Shown here piece after piece: positions 1-10,170 of a stretch of 28,053 bases of DNA. Numbering within the stretch: position 1 is the stretch's first letter; every line of letters starts with the position of its first letter. Source of the DNA: Euglena gracilis (lineage: Eukaryota > Euglenozoa > Euglenophyceae > Euglenales > Euglenaceae); assembly GCA_900893395.1 (NCBI GenBank), contig CAAHFI010293999.1:1-28053 (forward strand), in the 5' to 3' direction. Made by a program: the position numbers and the translations under genes. The notes below the pieces were generated by a model. It saw only the letters and a list, made by a program, of their open reading frames with translations. It was not told the DNA's origin and did not search any database.

Positions 1-900
1 AGGATCATCCCCGCTTATGCGCTCATATAGTCAGAGACGTATAGCGTCAAGAAAGTCAAGGCTGATATGGCCACCGTTCAGTTTTTGAGTGAAGTACCAA
101 AAATCCAAGACACGGACACAGAGGCTACTAAAAAGGAGTGACAGAGTCGCGACCCAAGCACCCTGCCCAGTATCCTTTCTGGTCAGTGTGCAAGGATTTT
201 CTGGTGTCCCGCTCAAAAATTTTCACGAACCTTTGACATATAGACCGTTTTGTGTTTCCGGTTGTGTACATCATGGGATAGCCCATGAATGACCATGTGG
301 TTGAGGGATTCCCGCTCCAAGAATGCACACAACACCGCAAAATTCTTCCCCCCCCCTCAAACTCCACTAATCATCACTTTTACATACCGTTTTCGATGAC
401 AGTAACACCGTTTTAACAACACCAACACCGTTTTCAACCCGGGTAAAGAGAAAGTGCCCCCTACCCACGCATATCCACAAACGTTCCACATGCGGTAGGG
501 GTAACAAGTAGCTTAACCCCCATCGTTCACACTGGTTCCAAGACGAAAAGCCCTAAGGCCTGAAGTTTAAACGGTGTCGAGTAGTCGCCCAGCTGCTTTC
601 AACTTTTCGTTTTCCACCAGGTTGTCGATTCAGACAATCCTGTACACCCCCAGCAGCTCCAAAATCGCATACTCATTTTTCCAACACACTCACCCCCGCA
701 GACCGACATGCGCGACAGGACAAACTACTCCGCACCTTCCCCCCATGGTGTGCACTCTGGAGAACTTCCACACAATCACCAACCAAACACAAAGGTGAAT
801 ATATACATCAAAAACAATCCCCCACACTCTATCTCCAACGGAGAGCTCTATTCATTGACCGATTTTTGTCAAAGTGCAAGACAAATTCAGCAACTATGTG
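1..900. other. No gene recognised; anonymous non-coding DNA
   Basis: Open frames here are short (under about 80 codons), overlap on both strands and match no family I know. The stretch is moderately C-rich on the + strand. One 6-bp hairpin (CATGGG/CCCATG near 270-290) and two neighbouring ACACCGTTTT phrases around 403-435 are visible. I see no RNA gene and no clear promoter. Confidence 0.6.
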
Positions 901-1095
901 CACATTCCCCCCGAAGCGCATAGCGCACATCAAATGCCGATGCGCATAGCTCACATTCCCCCCAAGCGCTAATTGCGCACACCGCGCGGTCGCGCGATCC
1001 GCGCATATCGCGCTTCCAAGCCTCCCCCCCCCCGCGCGTATCGCGCCATATCATGCGCGTATCGCGCTAGACCCCGCGCGTATCGCGCCACCCAC
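901..1095. repeat. CG-rich short repeat with 21-bp phased palindromes
   Basis: The 13-mer GCGCGTATCGCGC, a near-palindrome with arms GCGCG and CGCGC, occurs at 1034-1046, 1055-1067 and 1076-1088, exactly 21 bp apart. A one-base variant (GCGCATATCGCGC) lies at 1001-1013. Upstream, looser units of the kind GCGCATAGCGCAC lie near 916-928, 941-953 and 966-980. CpG density is far above the flanks. It may be a minisatellite, or a set of protein-binding sites on one helical face, since 21 bp is two turns. The repeated tetrapeptide ARYA in the - strand frame is only a by-product of the repeat. Confidence 0.75.
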
Positions 1096-1149
1096 TTTGG
1101 CAACCCCCCCTTTCTCACAATGTCGGTGAGCACTATCGTGCATTTATGA

Positions 1150-4100
1150 CACATGGGTATACGCCCAAACCACCCATATTCTTTTGGGAATCATTCCCAA
1201 AGATATATGTGTGGAAATCCGCAATTCTGTTCATGGATGTTTGTTTCTGTCCCATGATCAAATTGCAGATTTTGTTTGATGACAGCAAACAAGAAGTGAA
1301 GTTTTATGTGAATACGGTTTTTGCCCAATCCATTCCCACACCAAAAATATTTGGTGTTCCCAAAGCTCTATGAGCAAAGCAACACAAGTTATGTGATAAA
1401 GTTTTTGGGATGTATTGCAAATACTGCATTTTTCCCGAAAACTTATCCAACTTGTGCTTAAAATAGCAGTTTGTGCCTAAATGGCTTATACTTTGGCAAA
1501 ATGCAATCCCGATATGGGAAAATGCTCACAATTTCATTTCTTTTATGTGCAACATAGTTGCCCCCCCCAAAAAAAAAGAAAATGAAGAAAATTCATTCAA
1601 ACATGCATTTTTGTGGACTTGACCACTTAGCCTTAGGTCTATGTGACCAATACACCCTAATGTGCAAGGCCTATGGGCCATTACCCATGGTCCATGGGTC
1701 CATAGGACCAATTTGCACAAATTGCAAGGACCAAAAGGACCAAAGGTCCACAAATCCATATATAAAGTGAAAAGTCCATGGACCTCAAAAAATGGCACAA
1801 AAAGCCATATTATGTAGCTGAAAGTGGCTGAATTGGCCAAAACAAGCCAATAGGCTAGTTTTATGCAGATTTGCATAAGTGTCACTTTGGCATAGCCCAA
1901 AACCACCACAAAAGCTTCAAAATTTCTGGCACCTCGTGCCATGAGGTTTTGACTGTATGTAGTAGTGCCTATGAGATATGAACCAAAAGTTGTCTTTGTA
2001 AATAAATTATGGGAGCTTATAGCAAAAGCTCACTCACACAGGCAAAAGATCAAAGACGTACCAGCGCCTGTAGCTGGCCGATAGGCCATGTTACCCCTCA
2101 TTCGAAAGCTCGTTGACGAGCCGTCCAGCGATGCTATCAGATCGCTGTGACTGCACGGTACTCTTATTTGGAGAGATCGTGAAAAATTGAATTAAGCCCA
2201 GCCAATCTGGCCAAAAGCCAAATTTTGAGCCAGATCTTGTACGATCGTGTACCAGCTGGCAAATCAGCCTGAAAAGGCTTCTATACTGTTCCCTACATCG
2301 TTTCTGATGGCTAATTACCATTGGTTACCAGATTGGCTAATGGCCATTTTACTATCTTTGGCAGCATTCTGCCCATTGCCCCCTCTGTATGGCTATTAGG
2401 CCTGGTACAGTTCAGAGGGCTATAGCCCACAATTTGGAGTCATTTCGACTCACTAGAATCATTTTTAGGAGCACTTATGTGCAAATTTTCATTTAAATCA
2501 TTGATTTTCTGCAATTTTTGGTGATTTTTCCTATTCTGGCACTCGTTATCCCTAATGGGAGTGACCTTGAGCACTATGCCAGAATGGAATGCAAAGGGAT
2601 ATGCTGATAATGGCAATTTTTCCTTGCTCAAGATGTCATAGACATGTTTTACTTGTATTTTGAAGCGTATTTTTGCTTTTTTGCGATATTTTTGCACAAT
2701 TTTACAGCTTTTGGGTGATGTGGTGTTATTAGACACCCAAATCCCAAAAAACTATAGAACAGCAAACATGCAGTGTTATGGACACTCTCAACAAGCACTA
2801 TGTGCACTTGGCAAATTTGCAGTCTTAAATGACTCAAAATGCAATGAAGTTGCACTTTTGGCTACAAAAATGCAACTTTAGACGCAGAATCTGCATTTCT
2901 GCCCTGAATCCTGATACGGATTTTGGTAAAAATCTGACAAAAGTCAGTATTTCTCAGTGGCATAGTCACCAAATGATGAGATTTTGTCACATTTGCAGCA
3001 TTTTTTTCTGCTTACCACACTAACGGCATTCTTGCCCACCCCCCCACTTATTCAGTGGGACCCCCTTACCGATATAATTCGGACCCCCCCCACTTCATTT
3101 AGTGGGATACCCTTACCGATATAATTCGAAGACCCAAGGTCATCATGTGCAACACCAATGGTGTCATTCTGCAAGGTTTATAAGAACCATAGCTCAAAAA
3201 TGGTGAAATCCGGCTTTTTGTGATGAATTTCACCGCACTGGAACAATGTTCCATCCTTTATGTGTATTCACAGTTCATTTGCGGTTTTTCAAGTGGTATA
3301 AGCCACACCAACACAGTTATTCTGTGATTGGCAGCACCCTGCCACAATTCCGCATTTTTTCTGCGGTTGTACACCTCACTATGATTTTTTGTGCAATCTG
3401 CCGAATTTTTTGATTCGGTATACACCCAGTAGTATTTTGTGCCATGCATATTCCGCAAGGCAAGGTTCTTGGCGATAAAGCCTACCCCCCCATTATTTTG
3501 GTTAATGCCATCCTTCACCTACAGGCTGCACACCCAAGGCACAAATGCCAAATCTACAGTTTTTAGGGCTACTGCCCGCTATTCTGAGGTATACGCCTCT
3601 GGGGATACCCCATCGACAACACCGTGTTCGCGCTGCACTGTGAAGACTTCACAGCGGTATATGCCGCCAGTAAGAAGACGCACAGCACACAGCGCGCACA
3701 ACGTAATAATTAGGCCAACTTGTTACTTTTCGGCCTTAAGGCCCCATAAGACTGCCAAGATGCAAAAATTCTGCCTAAGGTCTTTAGACCAACCCCACTC
3801 CTCTCCCGTTTCCCCCGGGTAAAATCGCTGTCGCCGGCAGTTGGTTTTGTAAATAGGCCTTCTTCCCTGGTCAGGTATGACTGGCCAGGTGCCCCTCCAT
3901 TCCACACCCGCCCGAGAATTCGTTTCCGATCATGAATGAGACCTCCCCGCGTGTCATAGACACACCCCAAACCGGGTGGATGGGACTTTCTGGAATGGAA
4001 ACCTTCCAGCCCCATTTTCCGATGGGCTCTTCCACTTCCACCCCTTTACCGCAATAAGTAGTTAGCCGCATAAGCGGGTAAACTCTTTTGCGCGTTTTGG

Positions 4101-4560
4101 GATTTTTGGGTTCCCTCTCTTCCTTCCCTTTCTGGTTTTGACCTTTGTGATGGAGAAGCAGACCCAAGACATGCGGTCCTGGTGTACATTCCTCAGTCTT
4201 AGAGCTATGCTTGAATCCTTGCTGGCCTGGTCCAGTAAAGGAAATCGGGCAAAGCCCTGGGAGGGGATGTGTACCAGGCAGCATGAACATGGCACTGTGC
4301 ATAGCAGCAATCTGCAGAAGTACAGTGGCATGCCAGATAGTATCATTCCAGGTTCTGCAATACAAATTGCAGAATTAGGAATGCCTATCCTATCTCGGAT
4401 CTGCCTTCTCTTTTCACAGGTGTAATTATTGTTTTTTGCTTTGTATTTCATCAGCCAAAAGGCAAATCAAAGATTTGAAGGTTTGAAACTCCGATAGGAG
4501 AACACTACTGGAACTGAAGTTCCAACATCACACCTGGTTGCCTTGTGCTCTGCATAAGCC
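1150..4560. other. Non-coding region dense in short perfect hairpins
   Basis: No convincing coding sequence is seen in this 3.4 kb. Perfect short inverted repeats follow one another every few tens of bases. Examples: 1183-1201 (9-bp stem), 1338-1357 (8 bp), 1670-1706 (two nested stems, CCTATGG outside and CCCATGG inside), 2013-2031 (6 bp), 2108-2121 (5 bp), 2127-2146 (6 bp), 2847-2878 (8 bp), 3202-3234 (8 bp), 3239-3253 (7 bp), 3401-3418 (6 bp), 3638-3654 (7 bp), 3732-3743 (12-bp palindrome), 4353-4374 (9 bp, loop ACAA), 4463-4477 (6 bp) and 4509-4524 (7 bp). The stems differ in sequence, so this is not one dispersed repeat. No function can be assigned. Confidence 0.55.
3038..3131. repeat. 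46-bp tandem duplication, two units
   Basis: Two imperfect units stand head to tail. Each starts with a run of seven or eight C, continues with a small hairpin (CCACT ... AGTGGG), and ends with the identical phrase TTACCGATATAATTCG. The units differ by a few substitutions and small length changes in the C run. No gene overlaps them convincingly. Confidence 0.75.
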
Positions 4561-5275
4561 CAAAGGCAATAAAAACTAATAGTTAATGAAAGACTTTCTT
4601 TTTGTTACTCTCCTGGTTCTGTTCCCACGGGAGGGTGTAAGTAGGCCGACAGGCAGTGGGAAATAGAGTCAGGGACGTACACTGTTTGCTTTTTTAAGAA
4701 AAAGAATCCCTAATGGAAGGCTGGCCTAACAATCAAAAAAAAAACTGAAGCCTAACAACCAGAATTCTTGAACGATGGTTGGTCAAAAAAAACGGTTCGC
4801 AGGGTTGGAAATGCGAAACCGTGAAACTTTTCGTAGTTGCAACCCGACCCGCCTTGGGTGCCCGCAAAGTGTCATTCTAAGCATGAGTGTCGTGTTGTGC
4901 GTGGGACAAAAAAATAACATACCATATTGTGATTGTGAACACACGACTCACACATACGCGGTACCGTGGCAACCACCTCGAGTGGGAGGCGGCGGTTGCG
5001 GCGGCGGCGTACGCAGCTGAGTTGCGCCGCATCGTTGCCCACGCACCGTTGCCCACACCGATTTCCGCACCACCTGTTGCACCGTTGCACCATCGCCCCC
5101 CGGGGTGCGTGTGGCCCGTTGGGCAGCCCCCCCCACCATCATTCGCATGGGGTAAGGCGTGGCCCTTTGGGCTGCCCCCCCCTCTCGTTGCTCTTACCAA
5201 ACCGCACACATACCACATTTTTTTTCGCATACCAAATTGTTTCTTTTTGTGCGGACCCCTTCCTTTTTACTTTCT
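4561..5275. other. No gene recognised; C-run and GCG-rich stretch
   Basis: Open frames on both strands overlap a GGCGGC-rich segment (4985-5010) and C runs at about 5127 and 5176, and translate to low-complexity peptides. Two related units, a TGGCCCGTTGGGC-type phrase and a TGGCCCTTTGGGC-type phrase each followed by a long C run, lie near 5110-5135 and 5160-5185. A hairpin with one bulge joins ACGGTTCGC near 4792 to GCGAAACCGT near 4813. I see no gene. Confidence 0.5.
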
Positions 5276-5280
5276 TTTTT

Positions 5281-5302
5281 AAAATCTCCTCCCCGAGATT
5301 TT
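5281..5302. repeat. 8-bp perfect hairpin before a purine-rich run
   Basis: AAAATCTC, a six-base loop CTCCCC, then GAGATTTT form a perfect stem-loop. It is followed by TCTAATGGGGGAG and then TGTAAAGG. A purine run directly followed by TG resembles the junction between a polypurine tract and a 3' LTR. However, no matching LTR end or second copy is visible in the window, so it could equally be an isolated hairpin. Confidence 0.4.
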
Positions 5303-6009
5303 CTAATGGGGGAGTGTAAAGGGGTCCTAACCAAATTTGGCCAAAATTTGCCTGAGTGGGGCGGAAAATCACTGAAACACCATTTTTTGGTTTTCAGTTG
5401 AGTTTAACCTAGGGAAAAGATATTTATGGTTCGGCTTGAAGGCCTGAAACTCAATTTTTTGACCTTGCTGGGCCGGTTCGTGGAAATTTCAGACCGGCCG
5501 ACCAATTTTCCACAGTAGGATTTGCCAGTTTTCCCTAATTAACCTAAGAAAAGTCCCACTCGAAACCAGCAATTTCAAACTCAATCTCACACACAGGGTT
5601 CTTTGTCCACCCAATGCACTGGAACAAAACTACAAAAAATATCAATTGGTTGTGCATGCAAGAACCAGGAATTTGAAAAAAAAAACGAATTACAAGTTCA
5701 CTGGCAAAAAGCCCAAGGAACGAAAAAGAAAAGATTGAAAAGTTGTCTTCGAAGCCCGGCGGCCGCCTCAAGAAAAAGCCGAGGCCGAGGATCCGCAAAA
5801 AACTCGAACCAAGAAAGGGGTTTCACTGGGATTCACCCACATTGTGGACCCAGTTAATAAAAATGAAAGTTCCAGAAACCCCCTTCCTGAAATCACCCCT
5901 ACGTGGGTTTGTTCACCAATAGCGGGTGGAGCAGATGCCACACCTGCGTGGCCCTCCGTGGCATGATCTGCTCAGAAAAATTTTGGAGGGGAACAAACTC
6001 AGGTTGAAG
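5303..6009. other. No gene recognised; possible old solo LTR or unique DNA
   Basis: No supportable coding sequence. A 7-bp hairpin (GGCCGGT at 5471-5477 with ACCGGCC at 5493-5499) is the clearest structure. The stretch lies between the purine-run/TG junction near 5315 and the first tyrosine-recombinase fragment. It could contain a degraded LTR, but no direct repeat of it is seen here. Confidence 0.35.
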
Positions 6010-6660
6010 CCATTAACGATTTCCTGGTAGAACCCCAGTTTAAACCGTTACCAAGGTGCCTTTACGCTTCTTTCGGAAATTTTGGAACACATGGGGCCCC
6101 CCTGAAGCCACCACAGACCAAGTGACTGACGCTTTCATTCAGTTATTCCCATTCTCCAAAGCCCAAGCCACTACCAAAGAGATTTTGACCATGCAAGGGG
6201 TGACCCCAAAAGTTGTGGGGCGGCCCACTCCATGAGAAGGGCAGGAGTTGGCTTTCTCAAAACGTTGGGCTTTCTGCCCAAGAAGCTTTTGAAATTGGCC
6301 AGGCAAGGGGGTTAGAGGCTTTTAAAGCACATTATCAACGACTTGGTTCCCAAGGTACCTGGAAAATGCCCTGGCCCCCCATATTCAGCGAACAATCACG
6401 CCTCACAACGGCAAAGTGCGGAGCCAAGGTGTCTCGTACTTCCTCGAGGAAGACGACAACGGAGAAGGGACACAGAGGCGAATCACAAAGACCTTGTAAG
6501 CCCGACCTCCCCCACCCGTAAAAGGAGTCAGGGAGTTATTCTTCCAGGTCCTTTCTCGGAAAGTTTGCAGACTGTAGTACTAGGTCCGTGGACCGGCACG
6601 CACGCAGCGAGACAGACCCCGCCTCACAGCCCAGCGCCTAAAACCTGTAAAAAGCAACGC
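6010..6660 (+). mobile_element. Partial DIRS-like element copy: recombinase C-terminus, ICR and probable right terminal repeat
   Basis: The translated sequence around 6100-6345 resembles the C-terminal half of DIRS tyrosine recombinases, including a stretch ending HYQRLG that holds the presumed catalytic tyrosine. The same stretch recurs on the - strand near 17000-17130, and in diverged form in element A near 16290-16350. Downstream, about 6400-6512 matches the internal complementary regions of the other two copies (CCTCAC, then the common phrase GTGCGGAGC, then GTGTCTCGTACT). Sequence near 6590-6625 looks like the inverted terminal repeat seen at 16720. Only the 3' part of an element is present and it is broken. 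Tyrosine-recombinase retroelements integrate a circular intermediate without target duplication, so no flanking repeat is expected. Confidence 0.7.
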
Positions 6661-7149
6661 CACCGAGCCAGGCATGGCCCCACAGGGTCTTTTTTGCGTC
6701 GCGCCCCAGGGAATTTCCTCAGCACCTCCGCGGGTCCAGCCTCCGGCTGGAAAAAAGGTCGCTGGCTGGACCCCACTCCAGGGGTGAGGCGGGGCGGGTC
6801 CGGGGCTGCAGGGAGATGGGCTGGACTCGGTGGATGCTAAACAAATTATTCTTGCCAAAGTAATTGCGCTTTTCGATATTTGATGTTTCGAGCTAGATCA
6901 AGGCTTGCGGCTGTGATGGTGGACGCTGTGGCGCGGCAGGGATGGCATGGGCAGGTGAGCTGGGCAGCGCAGCAGCGGCCGGTTGGGCGGCCTCCGGCCG
7001 GGCTGATCCCGACAAACTGACTTCTTTTGGCCCCAAGGTGGGCTCCCAGCCCGAATTTTGCTGGCTGGCTGGGTACCGGCGGGGTAGAGTACCCCCGGCC
7101 AAAGAACTTCCGTCAGTTCATTCCTTCCCCCCACAATCCGGCGCACCAC
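6661..7149. other. GC-rich spacer with hairpins, no gene recognised
   Basis: A stem-loop at 6733-6772 has 8-bp perfect arms (GGTCCAGC / GCTGGACC) with a second small stem inside. Another, GGGGTA / TACCCC, lies at 7081-7095. Open frames on both strands are proline-, alanine- and glycine-rich and look like composition artefacts. Phrases such as GGCTGGCTGGGTACCGGCG faintly recall the LTR at 10171-10747, so a very old related LTR is possible but unproven. Confidence 0.4.
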
Positions 7150-7264
7150 GACCATCGGGCTCCGCACTGCGAGATGGTGAGGTCCTGCTTTCCTTGCCGG
7201 CTGTTCTGTTCTGTGTTTGTGCGTGCGCGGGGGTGCTTCTTACTGCTTTTGTTGCCGGAGTTGG
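7150..7264 (+). repeat. Left terminal repeat of DIRS copy A
   Basis: Positions 7173-7264 (from GATGGTGAGG to GCCGGAGTTGG) return inverted at 16720-16816 with high identity by eye. The outer part, 7150-7182, returns inverted at the start of the ICR (16403-16436). The left end of copy B near 17259-17390 is a diverged version, sharing CGGGCTCCGCACT near its start and GCCGGAGTTGGCTGATTCCTA at its inner edge. In DIRS elements this region carries the promoter, but no TATA motif is obvious here. Confidence 0.8.
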
Positions 7265-8145
7265 CTGATTCCTATTTCTGCCTTCGACCTCAAGGAGAAA
7301 GAATTTCAACACTACGAGTGCGTCAATACTGAAGACAAAGACATTCAAAAAATCAAAACACGTGTTCAACGGAATTCAATGAAAGATGTGTTGGAAAAAT
7401 TTCAAGCTGTCAAGAGGAAGTGGGAGCACAAGGACGTTCAAGACAGACAGCCGAAGCTGGAAAACACCGAGGAACTGCAGGCGCTGGAGTACCTGATGGA
7501 GCAGGGCCAACACGTCCGTCCGTGGCCGTCGCAACCCTTCCGCCCCCCAGTTCGTCAGAAATTTCCTGTTTTCAACAAAAGCTTTTGTGACGGCCATGGA
7601 CCCTGGACACTCGTGGTCAGAGCAAAGCGTCAGAGGAGCCATCCAGGGCAAGGCCCATTGGGTCATGGGTACCCATCACAGTCATCAATCAAGGAAATTG
7701 TCAGGAGCGGGAAAAACAGGTCTGGCAGACTACCCATCCCCTTCTCATTCCCACCCCTATTGCAGGGGAAATATGACAAGTTCAAAGGGTTCAAGTCAGG
7801 AAGGTGGAAACCCCCCAAAATGGCCATGGCGGCCATCTATCTACAGGCCTGGGCCCAATGCTATGGCAGCCATCATTCAAAAGGGCATGGTGCCCATTCT
7901 CAACGACACAGAACCAGAATCCAGCAGGGACCCCAGTGGGGAGAGGTATGTCCAACTATCCCCCCAGAAACCTCAAAATCATTCCCCCCAGGGGAAGCAA
8001 GCCACAGCCAAGACAGGTGGCATCAAACCCCTCAGAAAAATTCAGCCATGGTGGCTCATCTAGGGAACCAAGAGGGAAAAAGAAGACACAAGAAAAGTGC
8101 TGGAGAGAACGTCAATGGAGACCAGAAGGCCAGATGCCCTGAAGG

Positions 8146-8225
8146 CCAATGGAGGCCATTACAATCAATATATCAAGGCCAATGGAGGCCATTTCAAGCA
8201 AATTCAGGTGGCCACTGGAGGCCTG
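8146..8225 (+). repeat. Three short repeats around GGCCAATGGAGGCCAT in ORF1 of copy A
   Basis: The phrases GGCCAATGGAGGCCATTAC, GGCCAATGGAGGCCATTTC and GGCCACTGGAGGCCTGTAC occur in succession with spacings of about 30-36 bases. In the long open frame they give the repeated residues QWRP or HWRP. Such WRP units may be a substrate for RNA or protein contact in the Gag-like protein; that is inference. Confidence 0.6.
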
Positions 8226-8402
8226 TACATTCAAGATATCAGCCCTTGGGGGGAGGCCCAAGATTGGCTACACCAGGGCCCCCCAGAAGTAATCAGCCCT
8301 CACCCCAGCATTATATGTACCTCCCACCACAGACCTTCCCCCATCTTTCAAAAACAGGGGGAAAGCCTGTCTTTGAGCAGCCCTATGGCAGGGCCAGAGG
8401 CA

Positions 8403-8485
8403 ACCCCAGTGATGGGGCAGCCAGGGGAATGGACCCCAGTGATGGGGCAGCCAGGGGAAAGGACCCCAGTGATGGGCCTGTGGAA
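8403..8485 (+). repeat. 30-bp tandem repeat in ORF1 of copy A
   Basis: Units of 30 bases start at 8403, 8433 and 8463 with ACCCCAGTGATGGG, nearly identical, with a partial last unit. In the open frame each codes ten residues of the type PSDGAARG plus two. Divergence between units is very low, implying recent expansion relative to the age of the element. A different tandem repeat holds the same place in copy B. Confidence 0.8.
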
Positions 8486-8559
8486 TCCCCAGACACATTT
8501 ACCAGGGGTGCCCCCTACAGGGCCCTGCAGGCCAGCATCCCCATTGGGTCGAAGGCAGG

Positions 8560-9300
8560 AGCCAGCACAGAGGTATTAAACCTGATAAGGGAAGGGGTCA
8601 GGGCAGATCTTCCCTCCCCCTCAGATGTCCTTGAAAGTTCCCTTCAAATCTCCCCAAGAAATAAGGACTGCCCAGAAAATTCTGAGGGAATACGAATGTG
8701 CAGGGGCAACCAGGCAAATCACCCCAGGAGGCAAAAAATTTGTCCCTTATTTTATCATTTCCAAAAAAGGGGGAAAAGACCAAGGAAAGACTGATTTCAG
8801 ATTGTCGACAGTTAAATCTCCATTTCACCCCCAGAAATTCAGATTGGAACACATGGGAAACATCTTCCCATATCTAAGAAAAGGTTGGTTCTGTGGAAAA
8901 ATAGACCTGAAAGATGCATATTTCCACTTAAAACTGCACAGCAGTCTGGAAAAAATGTGTGCATGCAGGTGGGGGGGGAAACGTGGAAATTTCAAGCTGC
9001 ATGCTTTGGTATAAGCAGCCTGCCACAAAATTTATGACTCTCATGAGAGTCTGGGAAAGAAAATGGAGAAAGGAAGGCAAGGTAGTTTTCATCTACCTGG
9101 ACGACATTTTGCTGTTAGCCCCCAGCAAAAAGACAGCAGCCCAACATTTGGCAGAAGTAAAACAGACCTTTTACTGGCAGGTTTCAGATTAAACCTGCCC
9201 AAATCCTGTCTGGAACCCACACAGGAAAAAAACATTTGGGTCCAATGGATCAATTTGAAAAAAGGCCAAGCTTGGAAATTCCTCAGGAAAAACTAAAATC
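8560..9300 (+). pseudogene. Reverse transcriptase region of DIRS copy A
   Basis: Reverse transcriptase motifs appear in the right order. LNLIREG, typical of the start of DIRS reverse transcriptases, is at about 8575. A KIDLKDAYFHLKL motif, which carries the first catalytic aspartate block, is near 8900-8935. FIYLDDILLLAP, the YxDD catalytic motif, is near 9088-9123. The DLKDAYFH and YLDD spacing and the IREG start fit the DIRS/Ngaro group rather than LINE or copia enzymes. The enzyme copies element RNA into DNA. This copy is broken, so no functional product is expected. The matching region of copy B is at about 18900-19830. Confidence 0.85.
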
Positions 9301-9559
9301 CTTAAGAAAGGAGCTAGGCAAAGTGCTCACAGCACAAAAATGAGCTGCAGAAAACTCAGTTCTATTGTGGGACAAGTCAGAAGCTATTTAGTTTCAATGC
9401 CATTTCTCAGAATTCTGACAGATCAAACTTTGCAAAATGGTGATTTGCACACAAAGTGGGGTTGGGACCACACCCTGACCATTCCCCAGCGGGTCAAAGA
9501 TCAAATTGTGGAGTTAAAAGTTTTGCAGCCAGGTGTGGGCAGAGCCTTTCAATCTCAGG

Positions 9560-10060
9560 CCTCTCAGGAGCTGTTTTCAGACAGCAGCACCTGGCAGTGG
9601 GGGGGGGCTGGACAAAACTCAGGCCAAAAGTGCAGGATTTTGGAGGACCTGCACATCCTTCACATCAACCAAAAAAGAGTTGATGTCAGCAGAGGACAGT
9701 AAAAAGTCTGGCCAAACCACAACAAAAATAATGCTTCATGTGGACAGCCAAGTGGCTGTAAGTTATTTAACAAAATGGGAGGCAGAAAGCCCTACCTAAA
9801 TTCCATCCTAAAACCCCTGCTGTATCATGTCAGGAAATGAAAATCAATTTGCAGGTGGTTTGGGTTCCCACAAAAGAGCAATTGGAAGACTCCCTGACCA
9901 AAGAGCAAAGGGACCAGGGATTATACCCTAAACTTGAACATCTTGCACCAAATTCTGAAAATTTTTCAGAAACGACATTACCCCACAGGTGGACATGTTT
10001 TGCACCCCAGCAACAATAAAATTTCCCCAGTTCGTTTGTTGATACCCCACCAAGGGCTTT
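9560..10060 (+). pseudogene. RNase H region of DIRS copy A
   Basis: The region shows the FSDSST-type start of RNase H near 9575-9595, MLHVDSQVAVSYLTKWE near 9730-9780, and QVVWVPTKEQLEDSLTKE near 9850-9900, matching the equivalent segments of copy B (HSDSSAHAWG, LSVDNQVIYYYLTK, VKWVPSKECLADPIS). Just downstream is the DIRS-typical tail that resembles DLFxxPxNxxLPQFV in copy B. RNase H removes the RNA template during reverse transcription. The nested LTR element begins about 110 bases after this tail. Broken fossil. Confidence 0.8.
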
Positions 10061-10166
10061 GCTGGTGGATGCTCTGAAGGCAGATTTAAGGGGTCCCCCC
10101 CAATTTATGCCAACCTCCCTGGAGCAACGTTCACCAATGGGTTCAGAGATTAATGGAAAACCCAGA

Positions 10167-10170
10167 CCTA
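10167..10170 (+). repeat. Target-site duplication CCTA, left copy
   Basis: The four bases directly before the LTR start TGTCGG are CCTA. The same four bases directly follow the last CCGACA of the 3' LTR at 15307-15310. A 4-bp duplication is within the range that Ty3-type and retroviral integrases produce. A chance match of four bases is possible (about 1 in 256), but its position at exactly the TG...CA ends supports the call. Confidence 0.75.

Larger units (their letters stand above)
7300..8790 (+). pseudogene. ORF1 / gag-like region of DIRS copy A
   Basis: A long open region (525 codons from 7217, probably including upstream non-coding sequence) precedes the polymerase. The first part is charged and lysine-rich (about 7270-7500, possibly helical or coiled-coil). 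The rest is proline-, glycine- and glutamine-rich, with repeated QWRP-type phrases near 8140-8230 and a 10-residue tandem repeat at 8403-8485. No zinc knuckle (CX2CX4HX4C) is seen. DIRS ORF1 proteins are poorly conserved and assigned a Gag-like role mainly by position, and that is the basis here too. Copy B has an equivalent proline-rich region with different tandem repeats. Confidence 0.55.

Noticed and set aside
901-1095. CRISPR-like array or telomeric repeat
   Set aside because: The units are 13-bp palindromes with 8-bp gaps, far too short for CRISPR repeats and spacers, and unlike any telomere unit.
4877-5230. Overlapping open frames on both strands as a host gene
   Set aside because: They track a GCG/C-run-rich stretch, overlap each other in several frames and resemble no protein family.
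6661-7149. Old LTR related to 10171-10747
   Set aside because: Only short GC-rich phrases are shared (GGCTGG, ACCGGCG, CCTCCGG). No alignable stretch or defined ends were found.
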